From the NCBI GenBank assembly GCA_014607495.2, contig CP053150.1:5786495-5850494 (forward strand): a stretch of 64,000 nucleotides of DNA. The letters are read 5' to 3'. Made by a program: the position numbers and the translations under genes. Source of the stretch: Carposina sasakii (taxonomy: Eukaryota; Arthropoda; Insecta; Lepidoptera; Carposinidae). The notes under the pieces are model-generated. The model was not told the origin of the DNA and searched no databases. It was given only the letters and a program-made list of their open reading frames with translations. Positions 44,652-56,039 of the stretch are shown in pieces (position 1 is the stretch's first letter; every line of letters begins with the position of its first letter).

Positions 44652-46034
44652 GTGGCTTACGATGGGAGCTTGTGCAAAAAAAACGATAAACATGATTTAA
44701 ATTGCTACAGACCAGTAGCACTAAATCCTGTCTTCTCAAAAATCTTTGAGAAGGTAATACACAACTCGCTATATGACTACTTTGAAAAGTATAGTATATT
44801 AGCAAATGAACAGACAGGATTTAGGAAAAACAAGAATATAAATGGTGCCATCCTTAAATTTTTGGGACATGTCATGACAGGTATAGATAACAACAAGCCT
44901 GTCTGTGCTTTATATATGGATCTTACAAAAGCCTTCGATTACGTGGACCATACCATTCTATTAAACAAGTTGAGCGCATATGGTGTTCGTGGTAACACTC
45001 TTCAATTAATGAAGTCGTATTTAATGGGAAGGTCGCAGGCAACCCTAGTAACCAGAATTTGTTTAAATACTAGAACTGAAGTCAAATATATGTCTGATAC
45101 TAAACAGGTACGCTATGGCGTTCCACAAGGTAGTGTTTTGGGTCCACTTTTGTTTATTCTATACATTAACGACTTTCCCAAAATAACTAATCACCCAATG
45201 TCGCTATTTGCTGACGACAGCACTGTAATTTTTGTGGGAAATGACATAAATACTTTTGAACAAGAGATTAATAAGACATTAAAAAATATAGTACACTGGA
45301 CGAGCTCAAATAATCTATTAATTAACTTTGACAAAACACAAATAATGACATTTAATAATCGGAAAGTAATATGCAACAAACTTGACATTAATTATAATAA
45401 TAAAAATATTCACAAAATTGCCGTTACAAAATTTTTGGGGTTAAATATTGACAGTAACTTGAATTGGAAGGCCCACATTGAAATAACAAGCAAAAAAATA
45501 AATTCGTTCTCATACGCGATACGAATGTTGACAAAGGTTGTAAACCAGTCAGCGGTTCTAACAGCATATCATGCATATGTCGCATCAACAATGCGATATG
45601 GAGTTATTTTTTGGGGTAACTCAACTGACAAAGACATTATATTCAAGTCTCAAAAAAGGTGTATTAGAGCAATGGCTAACCTAAAGCAAACGGACAGTTG
45701 CAGACCTTATTTTAAAAGTTTAAACATATTGCCACTCCCATGCATGTACATCTTGGAGATTGCAATGCATGTTAAAAATAATTTAGACTCATTTTGTAAG
45801 ATAAAAGGAGAACGAAACAAACATAAGATATGCATGCCGCACTGTAAATCTGCAATGTTTAATAATAGCGTGTTTGGTATGTTTCCTAGGATTTACAACA
45901 AACTGCCTGCAAAACTATGTAAGATTGATAATATATATTTATTTAAGAGTCAGCTTACAGAGTTATTACTTAACGATGTATATTACTCTGTTAATGAATT
46001 TCTTTCTTCGAAATTTGATAGAAAATTTATATGA
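44652..46034 (+). CDS. Non-LTR retrotransposon reverse transcriptase, 5'-truncated
   Basis: A 460-codon uninterrupted frame whose first residues come from a GTG, so this is the remainder of a longer ORF2. It opens just before RT with KHDLNCYRPVALNPVFSKIF, then NEQTGFRKNKN, the A motif LYMDLTKAFDYVDH (D90, D96), the B motif YGVPQGSVLGPLLFILYIND and the C motif SLFADD (186-189, both aspartates present), followed by the thumb and a C-terminal LINE region to residue 460. The apurinic endonuclease domain is missing, as in a normal 5'-truncated LINE copy. The motifs resemble the CR1/L2/Daphne group; I am not certain of the clade. The frame has no lesion from its first codon to the stop, so the insertion is young. 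It lies in the receptor's first intron in the opposite direction to the gene. Confidence 0.88.
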   Translation: MAYDGSLCKKNDKHDLNCYRPVALNPVFSKIFEKVIHNSLYDYFEKYSILANEQTGFRKNKNINGAILKFLGHVMTGIDNNKPVCALYMDLTKAFDYVDHTILLNKLSAYGVRGNTLQLMKSYLMGRSQATLVTRICLNTRTEVKYMSDTKQVRYGVPQGSVLGPLLFILYINDFPKITNHPMSLFADDSTVIFVGNDINTFEQEINKTLKNIVHWTSSNNLLINFDKTQIMTFNNRKVICNKLDINYNNKNIHKIAVTKFLGLNIDSNLNWKAHIEITSKKINSFSYAIRMLTKVVNQSAVLTAYHAYVASTMRYGVIFWGNSTDKDIIFKSQKRCIRAMANLKQTDSCRPYFKSLNILPLPCMYILEIAMHVKNNLDSFCKIKGERNKHKICMPHCKSAMFNNSVFGMFPRIYNKLPAKLCKIDNIYLFKSQLTELLLNDVYYSVNEFLSSKFDRKFI

Positions 46035-46350
46035 AATTGTGGACATGCCTATTATGTATGGAATTAGCATATTTATATTATTGAATTGTAAATTTAAATT
46101 TTGATATTGACATTGAAATAGTAGTTATTGACATATTGAATTTCTGTTGTTACTTATTGTTAAATTGACATTTTTTATTAGAATTTATTAAACTAACTAA
46201 TGCCTGCTTGTTGTTAAATTGTATGAAATAAAAATTTGCATGTCAGATATGACGAAATATGTAGAACGCTTGCTGTAAATACAAATAATAACATGTATAT
46301 ATACACATATTTGAGCAAATAAACATATTGATTGATTGATTGATTGATTG
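44652..46350 (+). mobile_element. 5'-truncated LINE with TTGA-repeat tail
   Basis: Contains the RT frame, an AT-rich 3' UTR of about 290 bp and a 3' terminal simple repeat (ATTGATTGATTGATTG) at 46328-46350. A short tandem tail instead of poly(A) is usual for CR1/L2-like and RTE-like LINEs. The exact 5' edge is uncertain (44640-44670). Confidence 0.8.
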
Positions 46351-48750
46351 AAAATATTATTAAGCCTATTTATATATAGTTTTCTGGTCTAAGCACATTT
46401 TAATACAGTTTTAAAATATCGGACATTTTAGAGACTAATATTATTAGAACAAAAATAATGTTTAAATATATTATAAGAGTATGTGCCGTTATACTTTCCC
46501 TTCTGTATGAAGTCACAAGCAACAACAAGAATTGAATATTTTTAATTAGGTACTTCATTAACCATCATAAATTGGCTGAAAACAGAATACCGCCTCGCTA
46601 TCCAATATAGACTCTAATATGATGATTGAAGGAAAATATGGAATGCTATTCTTTAGAACGTATCATATCACATATTGATTGCTTCTCGTTACGTCTGTTA
46701 CAATGAGTACAACACTGCTCAATTATACCCGAGCCCTGAATTATTGTCAATAAAAAGTCAATGAATCAATCTGTTACAAATCGACACGAAATGACGGCTG
46801 TGTCTAGCAAAATGGAGCTGAATATGACAAGTTCAATTCGTTTTTCATTTTTCACATAATGACGTCTCCTTTGGGTACAAAGCCCGTTTTATAGCACTCA
46901 CAATGGGATTGTGCTCTTTTCAGTACCGGGACTTTTATGGTCGTCGCGTCAGCTGTGGGACGCCAAAATTGAGAGACATAGTACCTACTTTCTTGCCCAC
47001 CCAAGAGAATGGATATTTTATTCAAACGATGCTGTGAACAAAGAACTGCATTGATGCTGTAAAATTATATGATTATACTGACGTTAAATAACTGATCAAT
47101 AAAGTTATTCCTCCAATAGTAGATGATAAATGAGGTTGGTCTCAAATATTATCTTAGTTTGTGACGTTTAGTTTCTCATCAATCAAGCGCAAGATAACAT
47201 TTTGCAGAAATTCCTTCAACTTGAAAATATATAGTAAACAAACATCTAAAAATAAATAAATTCGTCTGTTTGGCTTAAAGCCATTATTATTGAACTTTGT
47301 ACTGAATCAGGAAAATATCGTGTTCTTCAGTGAGTTTCATTTACTTGTCTCTAAATCGGTTTCTTGGCACATCCCTGAACTACGTCAAAACATAAACAAT
47401 ATGTTTGTGTTGTATATGTATAAATACGAGAGCCTAGCTCTAGTTCTAAATCAATAATCATTATTACCAAAACCATTTTGGCACTTGTATATTTTTTGGT
47501 TTTTTTTTCTTATTTTTGTATATCACACAAGCCTGTGAGGATGAGTCTGCATCAAGTCCAAATACGTAATATCTCGGTTTCACGTAGATAACAAATATCA
47601 CCGGTAACATCATAGCCTTGTTATTCCATTATACCTATATTGAATGACAAAATTAGATATATCGCCTTGCAATAGTGAAAATAGCCGAAACTATAAATAA
47701 ATTTTCTGCAGTATTCTTGTCGAAGCAGTCCGTTGTCTAAATATTCGGGGCTTAACTAGAATAATAAAAGAATTTAGTTACAGAGAACTCTACAAAGAAT
47801 CCGTTGAATAATCTTTTAGATTCTAGAGTACTTAAGGTACTCTTTAAAGGTATAGATTCCATGATAATTTTGAAGTAGAGGAAATCACTAGAGAATTTAC
47901 TCTACCCTATACGTCCTTCTAATTGACATATTACATGGTACTAGCGGGTATGATTCAAACTAAGTATATTATGTTTATTAATAGGTATAGTATGTACTAC
48001 CATTTTCTATTGACGCAAACCACGAGTCCTTCATGAATACAATCCAATGGTTTCTACTAATATTTTCTATTTGGTCTAGTTTGATAACATGAATCTAAAA
48101 AGAATAATCGATAGTGATTTCCACCTCCACGTATTACCAAATTTTTGGTTACACTGAAGGGTCTAGTTTTTGACAATGAAGTCACGTTTATAGAGATCAA
48201 ATAGGTCAATTTATTTATATAATCTAACTAAATAGGTATTCTACAGAATATAGGTATATTCGAGAATAGATAACTAGAAAAGATGTAGATAGAACAGTAA
48301 TACAAACTGCGCAGATACCTCTTCTCTTGATGTCTTTTAAAATGTTAGTATTATCAAATCTTCGTGTAGATCTCTCTATCTCGTATCACGTAGTCTTATC
48401 AGATGTCATGTTATTCTTCTAGATTACTCAAGGTAAACAACCAACTGTCAGCAGCCTCACGTGTACGTAACAAACCTGTTTCTAAACTCACAAATGCTAG
48501 CAATTAGTAAAAGGTGTTCCCAGGCGTAAATAAAGAAACTCAGGTAGGTCCATACTGACTTACTGAGTCAGAACTGAATAGAAAAATATGAAGCTATATT
48601 CAATGAATTTATTCCATTGTTTTTTTTTCGGGTGTATTATTATCATATTTGTTTATATCAGGTAATTAACTACCTGTAACCTACCTGTTAAAACAGTCAA
48701 ATGACAACAAACCAAATTAGGATGACAGCGTTATGTAAAAATACACTTAC
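46351..48750. other. Unannotated 2.4-kb AT-rich stretch (receptor intron 1, 5' part)
   Basis: No repeat or exon recognised. It lies immediately downstream of the donor of exon 1, where regulatory elements would be plausible, but I see no specific site. Confidence 0.45.
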
Positions 48751-48886
48751 TTTCTGATGATTCGCCAATAACATCCGAGGCAAAGACACCAAGAAATTGA
48801 ATGTTTATAACACATAATATTACCGACCACCAGGTGTAGGAACTAAATTTGGGGGCTGCCCGTCGACAGCCCTCCAAAACGAACAT
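48751..48886 (-). CDS. First coding exon of the LDLR-family gene: signal peptide
   Basis: ATG at 48884-48886 (minus) begins 45 codons plus one base before a strong donor, AGAAA|GTAAGTG (48744-48750). The peptide starts MFVLEGCRRAAPKFSS, followed by a hydrophobic segment WWSVILCVINIQFLGVFAS (about residues 19-38) and then SDVIGESSE: a basic n-region, h-region and small residues, the form of a secretory signal, with likely cleavage after FAS. The exon ends in phase 1 and the LDLa exon at 32636-32758 begins in phase 1, so the junction reads ...SSEN-VCGMKQ in frame. Signal peptide followed at once by an LDLa repeat is the N-terminus of LDLR-type receptors. An alternative is that a short exon between them was missed, but the phases require none. 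Confidence 0.75.
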
Positions 48887-49262
48887 TTTGTCTATTGGAA
48901 ACCTTCAATATTGCCAAAATCACCACAAATCAACACTTCAGTATAAGATCCAGGTATTGTACGATAGTTTCAATCACGTTCTTAGCACTGAACTGAGTAA
49001 ACAAATGATATCACTGTAAAATCGTCCGAGGAGTAATATTTTGTTGATTGGTTGTCCTACGATTAGATGTTTTGAGGTTATTTTGTCGTGCCACTGGTGT
49101 GAGCGCGACGGACAATGTCGCCGTCTGTGGCAGGTGTGGGCTGCCGCGCGAGTCGGCCGCTAGATGGCTCTGCAGTCGAACGCGTGACGTTAGTCTTTCG
49201 GCGACTGAACCGTGGCGCTGCGGTGCTGATTCTAGCTAGAGATTTTTCCAACGCATCACGCA
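48887..49262 (-). promoter_or_regulatory. Putative 5' UTR and CpG-rich promoter region
   Basis: Upstream of the receptor ATG on the minus strand a double arthropod initiator match, TCAGTTCAGT, lies at 48987-48996, about 100 bp before the ATG. Further upstream, 49085-49262 is markedly richer in G, C and CpG (GCGCGACGGACAATGTCGCC, CGAACGCGTGACG) than the surrounding AT-rich DNA. No TATA box is evident. I infer a TATA-less promoter here; the start site is a guess. Confidence 0.4.
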
Positions 49263-50298
49263 AACGACACCATGAGATTAGGGTGCGTTTACATTGTCGA
49301 TTAACATTGTTCTTGTTTCAATGTTTTTAATCAGTAACTGCATGGAAGCGAATCTTTCTATGAAGTGAGTTATTATTAGGTAAGTTATTTTATGATTACC
49401 TAATTTAGTTAGCCTCTTAGATTATTCTTAATATCTTGTTAGATTATTCTCCTAATATTTGTCTAACTTAAATGCATATTGCATGCGGAAGTACTTAAGC
49501 ATGTATTTTTTATTTCATCGATATTTTTTCTCTTAGTTTAACTATGCCAATTGACTTTGGTAATATTTTTAACGTAATCCTATTTCAGGATTTCAGATTT
49601 TTTGGTAGTTTTTCCCCTGCATACTACCTGCATCTAAAAATATTTTCCTACACAATAGGTACGAGTACGAACGAGTAGTAGATTTTGCCACATTATATTC
49701 ATAGATACAATAGTATACCAATCGATGTGTCCTATAACCTCACCCTTACAGGAAAGTTGGAATGCGCGCGCATCTTCAGCCGACACGACGCGATGTACGA
49801 AGTTTACCAAGGGGGGGCGTGGCGGGTATTACGCACGTCCACTACGCAAGAAAGATAAGATACCAACACCCTACCAACTTGAGAATGCGTAAACTTAGTA
49901 CAACATTCGTAAAATAAGCCGCCACTCAATTCAGCAGCATTATCCATGAATTGAACAGAAATCGGGAGTCCCGAGTTTTCCTCCCCCGAATATCTGTATA
50001 ACGCCTACGGAAGGTTAATTTGATTTGAATTTTATTTCGCTGTTGATAGCATTTTTGAGGCTTTGGATTTTTCATATAAATTAATTTTAAAATACTCCTT
50101 GTATTTTTAACGTTCTTTGTAATGACCCTTTGTTTAATTAATGTGATTACAGTAGAAATTGGAGTTATGATATTATATTGTTAAAGATGGCCAAAAACCC
50201 ACCCTTTCATACAATTTTTTCTCATGTTAATTACAACGATATTAAACATATTTTCAGCCATGTTTTAGCTAAACAGTCTAATTTTGAGGGATTTTCCA
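49263..50298. other. Unannotated stretch upstream of the receptor gene
   Basis: Mainly AT-rich. A second GC-rich patch lies at 49750-49850 (GGAATGCGCGCGCATC, GGGGGGGCGTGGCGGG) and may be distal promoter or an upstream non-coding exon; the minus strand has CCTGTAAGGGTGAGG there, which could include a donor. No coding exon seen. Confidence 0.35.
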
Positions 50299-50464
50299 TA
50301 CATACATACATATACATATAATCACGCCTTTTTCCCTTACGGGGTAGGCAGAGCACTATGGGCCGATAGAACCACATGGTGCCACTTCTGACCAATTTTG
50401 AGGGTATAGTTGAGATGTACAAGTTCGGTTAGTAGTGACAGGTGGTCAACCCATCGCCTACAAA
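50299..50464 (-). repeat. (TATG)n-tailed lepidopteran repeat, inverted copy
   Basis: Reverse complement of 39221-39389: CATACATACATACATATACA at the left (tail), AATCACGCCTTTTTCCC, ACCAATTTTGAGGGTATAG and CCCATCGCCTACAAAA at the right. Confidence 0.7.
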
Positions 50465-52160
50465 ATAAATAAAATATTCCATACATTTCACTGTGAAATA
50501 TCTTTTCTAAATAGTGCTTATTTTGACACGGTTTAGCAATAGCAAAGACTCGATAGAGAATCGTCTAAGAATACTTGCCTACCTAGCTATAAGTAATTGA
50601 AAAATAACCAATCTATTATCATAATAACAATACTGAGAATTTTATGATTGTCTTATCACTGCACACAATCACGTTGATCCTAATCTAATGTAAATCCTAA
50701 AATCGTAATATCAGTAACTGTAGTAAATACACAGTTACTACAGGAGTATAACCCCCTCCATACAAGAAGCCATAGAACTCCGAATTTATTATCACTCTAT
50801 GCTATTTCCATCAAACAATTCCATAAATAAACCATTTAATCACAAATAAACTCAATAGAAAAATGCTATCACTAAAATAACATGCTTTACAAATAGAACT
50901 GTGGGTGGTCTGAAACTTGCTATCTAATCAAACGTAGCCAGCAAAACGTACTGTCCACCGGAATCATACAAATCTGATTACCAAAGCTAAATTGTTTGTT
51001 GGGTTTGGATATTATGGACCCCGCATTATTTAGTTCCGTATGTTTGTTACATAATTATTTGTATCTAGTAGCTGTTTACTGATTCAGTATTTGATTTCTG
51101 TGACTTGTTATTATAGCGTTAGTTTTCACAATTTTCTATAATAGATATTAAGGTCCAAAGTTAAAAAAAATCGGCTGTAATATGTATAGTTGGATGAACG
51201 ACAAACAATCCATTTTAAAACACATTTATTACGACTTAAGTTTTTTTCTCTTGATTGGTTCCCGAAATTCCTTGTAACTGTAAATGATTTAACATTTTGC
51301 GTGCCTTATTGTCTTGTCAAAGGCATTCCACTACAGCATACTTACTGATAAAATTAAATTCTTATATAGAATTTAAACATACATAGTATTTAAACTAGCC
51401 TATCTGAAGAATAGGTTTGATGCTGACTTTCTATAAAACTTGATCGCGATAAAGACAACATCAACTTTATCCCTCACATAGGCTAACTGACCGACTATTA
51501 GATAAAGATATAAGTTTTATCTATCGAAAATATTCCTATCTTTTCCTTAGTTACGAGTACATACAACTACATCCGTCAAAATCCCGAACCGGAAGTAACT
51601 TGTAGCTACAAACATAATAAATGCCAATTTTCCTGCTCTACATCTTTGCGTACGCCGTTTGCTTACCATACAAGTATAAGTAGATATACTTGATATTTGA
51701 GTTCCTAGGTAAGTATTTGCAAACTTGAATGTATGCTGCAGTCATCTCGCAGTTTAAACTAGCATGTTGCATGTTATACTGGCACTCAAACCTATGTATT
51801 ACTTGTGCTTATGCATATTCAGGGCTTTAATGTTCCTTTCAAGTGGTATCACTATTACTGTATCTGGAATAATTTGGATGGATATGTTCACCAATATAAC
51901 TATGATTTGGAAATCTATCGCCATTTCTTTTCCGATTTGACCTATAATACATATAAGACATGATCATTGTAAGTCCACTGCTTGCTTTCTTTCTTGTAAG
52001 ATGATGGCTCAAGTAAGAATATTTTATTACAAATTCAGTTTTTTTTTACAAACTAATGCCCGTTATCAATATACATAGATGAAAAGTTGAAGATTCCTCT
52101 CAAATAACCAATAATATCTCAAATCTGGAATCTCCCCTTTTGGAAGTAGGCAGAATATTT
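50465..52160. other. Unannotated AT-rich stretch
   Basis: Nothing recognised. Confidence 0.45.
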
Positions 52161-52174
52161 ATTTATATATGGCA

Positions 52175-52250
52175 CGCCAACAACATATGGTATTAGCACG
52201 GTATGCAGAGGTTGTGGGTTCGATTCCCACTCGGGTGAGGAATTTTTTCC
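52175..52250 (+). repeat. tRNA-like segment, probable SINE remnant
   Basis: GTTGTGGGTTCGATTCCCAC is a B-box/T-arm-like motif, with a weak A-box-like ATGGTATTAGCACGG upstream and a T-rich sequence downstream. The acceptor and anticodon stems do not close, so it is not called a tRNA gene. Confidence 0.35.
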
Positions 52251-53093
52251 ATTTCTTTATTAATAATTTTATAACATATAGGTACATCTGTTGATTATAG
52301 AAATAGAGAATAGTCCAAGCCGTATCTAGCTGAAAACAAATCACGTTTCTTTCCAATAAGTCAGTAGTACCTACTTTAGTAATTAGGTCACCAAACTGCG
52401 GAAGTTTGTATGGTAAAAGTAGGTATAAAGTTACTTGACATTGACACATTATTCCCAGCAGTCCCTAAGCGTCAATGAGTCACCAAAAACGTAGAAAAAA
52501 TTGCTCCAAAATTGCTTCTTGTGTTTGTAAGCTTAAAAACTTTTTTAGTCTAAGCACTAGATATGATAAAAGAGAAACATTAATTGAGTACTTAAATTAG
52601 TAAAATAATTATAGTACGTAGTTATCTTTAATTAGATAAACCAAATTGATAAAATTTGCTGAAAAAATCTATTTACCCGAATTCCACACATTTTATCTCT
52701 TTGGAAAGTTTAACCATATCCATTGAGGCTTTTTCAGCGTTAAGAGCAACAAACAAACATAATCTCAAACTTCTGCGTAAATAAGACAACGTTCTGCTTG
52801 CTACAAAACTTTAAAATTGCTGTCCGGTTTAGCTATTACTCGTTTTAAGCCAAACTTTTAACCCTAGGCCATGTGCCTTGACTCGCAACAAGGTGCTCTA
52901 ATATGATGAGTTTCGAAAGTAATCCTGCAGGACTGTCACGTACAAACTTCTTATTTCCTTGGATGTTTCCACACTATGTTTCCTTTTTATAGATTCAACG
53001 AATTTTATACCAGTTAGAGCAATGCTGGTAGGTGTAGACGGCATGTATCGTGGAAATTATCATGATGCCTTCTTATATGATCTAAGACATATA
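52251..53093. other. Unannotated AT-rich stretch
   Basis: Nothing recognised. Confidence 0.45.
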
Positions 53094-53480
53094 CTGGGTG
53101 TAAAAAGACAACGTTGTTCTTTTAATACCTCGTATTCTTTGTAACATCACGATAATTTTTTTCTATGGAAGCACTCCTGGGAAACCACGGGTTTTCAAGA
53201 TATTGAGGTCCAAAGTAACATGAATATCAGCATTTTTTTTTAAAGTAAATCCATCTGGAAACAGTTAAGAAACATTTATTTTAAAGACACCATATTAATA
53301 TTTAAAAATGTTAGTTTTGTAGGTACATTTGTCGAACGAATACATTGCTTGCAATAAAATAAGATATTTTTTTGAAAAAAATTTTTTCGTTTCCCAGGGT
53401 TGGTTCCATAGAAAAAAATCATCGTTACGTTACAAAGAATACAAGGTATTAAAATAACAACGTTGTCTTTTTACATCCTG
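53094..53480. mobile_element. MITE, family E, sharing a core with family B
   Basis: Inverted ends (C(T/A)GG(G/A)TGTAAAAAGAC) with about 80-bp arms (AACGTTGTTCTTTTAATACC on the left) and TA flanks. The interior CTATGGAAGCACTCCTGGGA ... GATATTGAGGTCCAAAG is recognisably related to the family B core. Non-coding. Confidence 0.75.
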
Positions 53481-54548
53481 TAGGTACACAGTAGAAAGTA
53501 TACGAATATTATACCATCAACTTCCTGCCCTCATCCCATTTATTTATAGGATCAGCACAATATAATCTCTCTTGAAACTTATTCGGATATAGGAATGGTA
53601 GATGTAAATTAAAAGATATACAGGTATCTAAAAACCATCCCACACTAACCGCTAGATATAAAAGCTTAAGCGCCGAACATCCCACTTCCCAGCCGCAGAA
53701 CCTTTCAGTGCAACTCAGCAATATGCAAGTCATTGTCCGTAGAATCACGTAGACGAGGTGCAGCGCTGTGTAGATAATTATCCAGCAGCTGTAATTGCTG
53801 CAGAGCGCGCAAGTCCATGCGGTTAGATAAAACTACTGGCGATCTGGAGCTGTGAAGGCGCAATTTACCGAACATTCATTGTGCTTAAATGTTTTTCGCT
53901 TTCCAATAGAGGCTATATTATCTTAAAAATACGAGAAGAGAAATCGCTATAATTTAAATGGTTTCAGTCAATCAGATGATTGCATTTCAAGGATAGCTCT
54001 GGCATAATAAATGTTAATGCCCTCTCTATATGACTAGAGTTTAGTCGAATAGCACCTACTCTATACAGTATAATTCCGATCCATTTACGATTGACGATTT
54101 GTTTACATAAATATATTCTCTACTTATTCTAAAAACAGGCATAACACAAATACACTTCTGAGCAAGTACGAGTAAACAGCAAAAGCGCCGAAAGGTCGGC
54201 GCGAGAACGAAAGCACTTGTAGTAAGGACGATTTGATGGAACTCCCGACCCTTTTAACCTTAAATACTTACGAGTATGTTGTTACATGTAGGAAAACACA
54301 GGTTTTAATTTATTTTAATTGAAAAAGTAAATTTTAGTGAGGAATTGAATTAATAGCAATGACAAAAGATTCTCTACCGTAGCATCTTTCTTTCCAGATC
54401 GTAAAAGCATGATTGAAATAACGAGTGAATATAGCAAATTTATATAAGGTATAATTTCGGGATATCAACTGTTAGCTTTGTTATATAACTGTCAATCTCC
54501 ATAAAAAGCAAAATATTGAATACATTCCTGCGAGACAATTCGGATAAA
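53481..54548. other. Unannotated stretch with a promoter-like motif set
   Basis: TATAAAAG at 53657-53664, TCAGT at 53705 and an ATG at 53723 occur in order on the plus strand, but the TATA-to-initiator distance is too long and the frame is only nine codons. No gene is called. Confidence 0.3.
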
Positions 54549-54757
54549 TCACTACATATTATAAAACAAAGTCGCTTTCTGCTGTCTGTCCTTATGTATG
54601 CTTAGATCTTTCAAACTAGGCAACGGATATTGATGCGGTTTTTTTTAATAGATAGTGTGATTCCCGAGAAAGGTTTATAATATATAATTAGGGACCCGCC
54701 CCGGCTTCGCATGGAGTAATGCACTCTCACGCGGGCGAAGCCGTGGGCGGCCGCTAG
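54549..54757 (+). mobile_element. Complete short Helitron-like element
   Basis: A|TCACTACATATTATAAAACA ... GGGCGGCCGCTAG|T, 209 bp, TC...CTAG with A and T flanks. The GC-rich 3' region (CGGGCGAAGCCGTGGGCGG) can form a hairpin. Related to 29600-29788 and 36560-36730. Confidence 0.75.
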
Positions 54758-55322
54758 TATCTGATAAAGTTCTAGATATGCTATCACTTCTTAGTAGCAA
54801 TAAAGTGAAGCTGCATCGCAATTGCGATCGCATGCCATATAGTATAAATTGGAAAACCAGCAGATAAGAGTCTGGGATTGTATCTACTCTACCTACTTGA
54901 AAATTGTATAAATGAATTCATAACAAACATACCTACTGGTTTCCCCTAACTCCCTCTCCAGGGAAATCAAAGACGTCGCACGTAACACGTTGTTCTTTTA
55001 AAAGCTGGTATGACTTTGTATCTGTGAATTCAATTTCAGATGTCGTCGAGAATTAACAATAGTTTGTCCACGTTTTTTTCTGTAGTTTTTACGCAGCAAC
55101 GATTGACAGCTTGTGTTTAAACCTTCATCCTTAAACGTAGGTACACCTATTTTCTAATCCAGACTCGAAATGCCTGCCAGACCTAATGAATGATTACGAA
55201 ACTAACCTAACCTTTGTAGTGAGTTTTAGTAACTTCGATAAACCTTTCAACTGTCGTTGCTTCAGTTAAATTAGAAATTAAAAATTCCTTTATTGCCTAA
55301 TACAAGCGTGCAATATCCTACT
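54758..55322. other. Unannotated AT-rich stretch
   Basis: Nothing recognised. Confidence 0.45.
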
Positions 55323-55632
55323 TCCTACTCCTAATATTATGAACGTGAAAGTTTTTTTTTTAATATTAAAAACGTGAAAGTTTGTAAGTATGGATGGATG
55401 GATGTTTGTTTGTTACTCTTTCACGTAAAAACGGCTGGAGCAACTTTAATAAAATTTAATAAGGAGTTAGCTGATACCCTGGATCAGTGTAGCCAACTAC
55501 AGTTTTAACTGTAGATCTACAGTTTTTATACCGGGAAATTCTCTATGTTTTTAGTTTAGGCCTCGAATAATTCTGACAGTTTTGTGCTTATGATCTGCAG
55601 TCCACGCGGGCAAAGTGTCGGGCGTCCACTAG
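55323..55632 (+). mobile_element. Helitron-like element, slightly rearranged
   Basis: TCCTACTCCTAATATTATG at the left, a short internal duplication (AACGTGAAAGTTT twice), then ACGGCTGGAGCAACTTTAAT and a 3' end GCAAAGTGTCGGGCGTCCACTAG|T. Same family as 35911-36117 with an insertion around 55475-55530. Confidence 0.65.
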
Positions 55633-56039
55633 TACTCAAATAATATACATTAGCTATCATAATTTCATAGAAAAGAACCTTAGATCTTAAAATTGAATTA
55701 ATACAATCATCCAATTAGTCAATGACTTAACTCATTTTAATTATACCTACAATTTGCATTTCATGTAATCTTAAAAGATCTCAAAGCTATCTCTCAGTTT
55801 TTATCATTTATTTTCTTATTTTAACCTGAGGACATTAATTCTCATAAAAATACCTCAAAGAAAATCCTCATCAATCGATTTTAATACCTCCGGAACTAAG
55901 TTTTGTTGCACGGATGTTGAGTTTTACTGCCTGAGATTAGAAGATAAACTTCCTGGACTTAGAGATTTGTATTTTCTTGACATTAAGTAAAGTAGCTCCA
56001 GCGCCTTTGCAAACTTAGCAGTCAGTGGTGAAAATTATT
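55633..56039. other. Unannotated AT-rich stretch
   Basis: Nothing recognised. Its last 11 bases are the left copy of the target duplication of the next element. Confidence 0.45.

Noticed and set aside
52175..52250. Functional tRNA gene
   Set aside because: Only the T-arm-like part is convincing; no acceptor or anticodon stem pairing.
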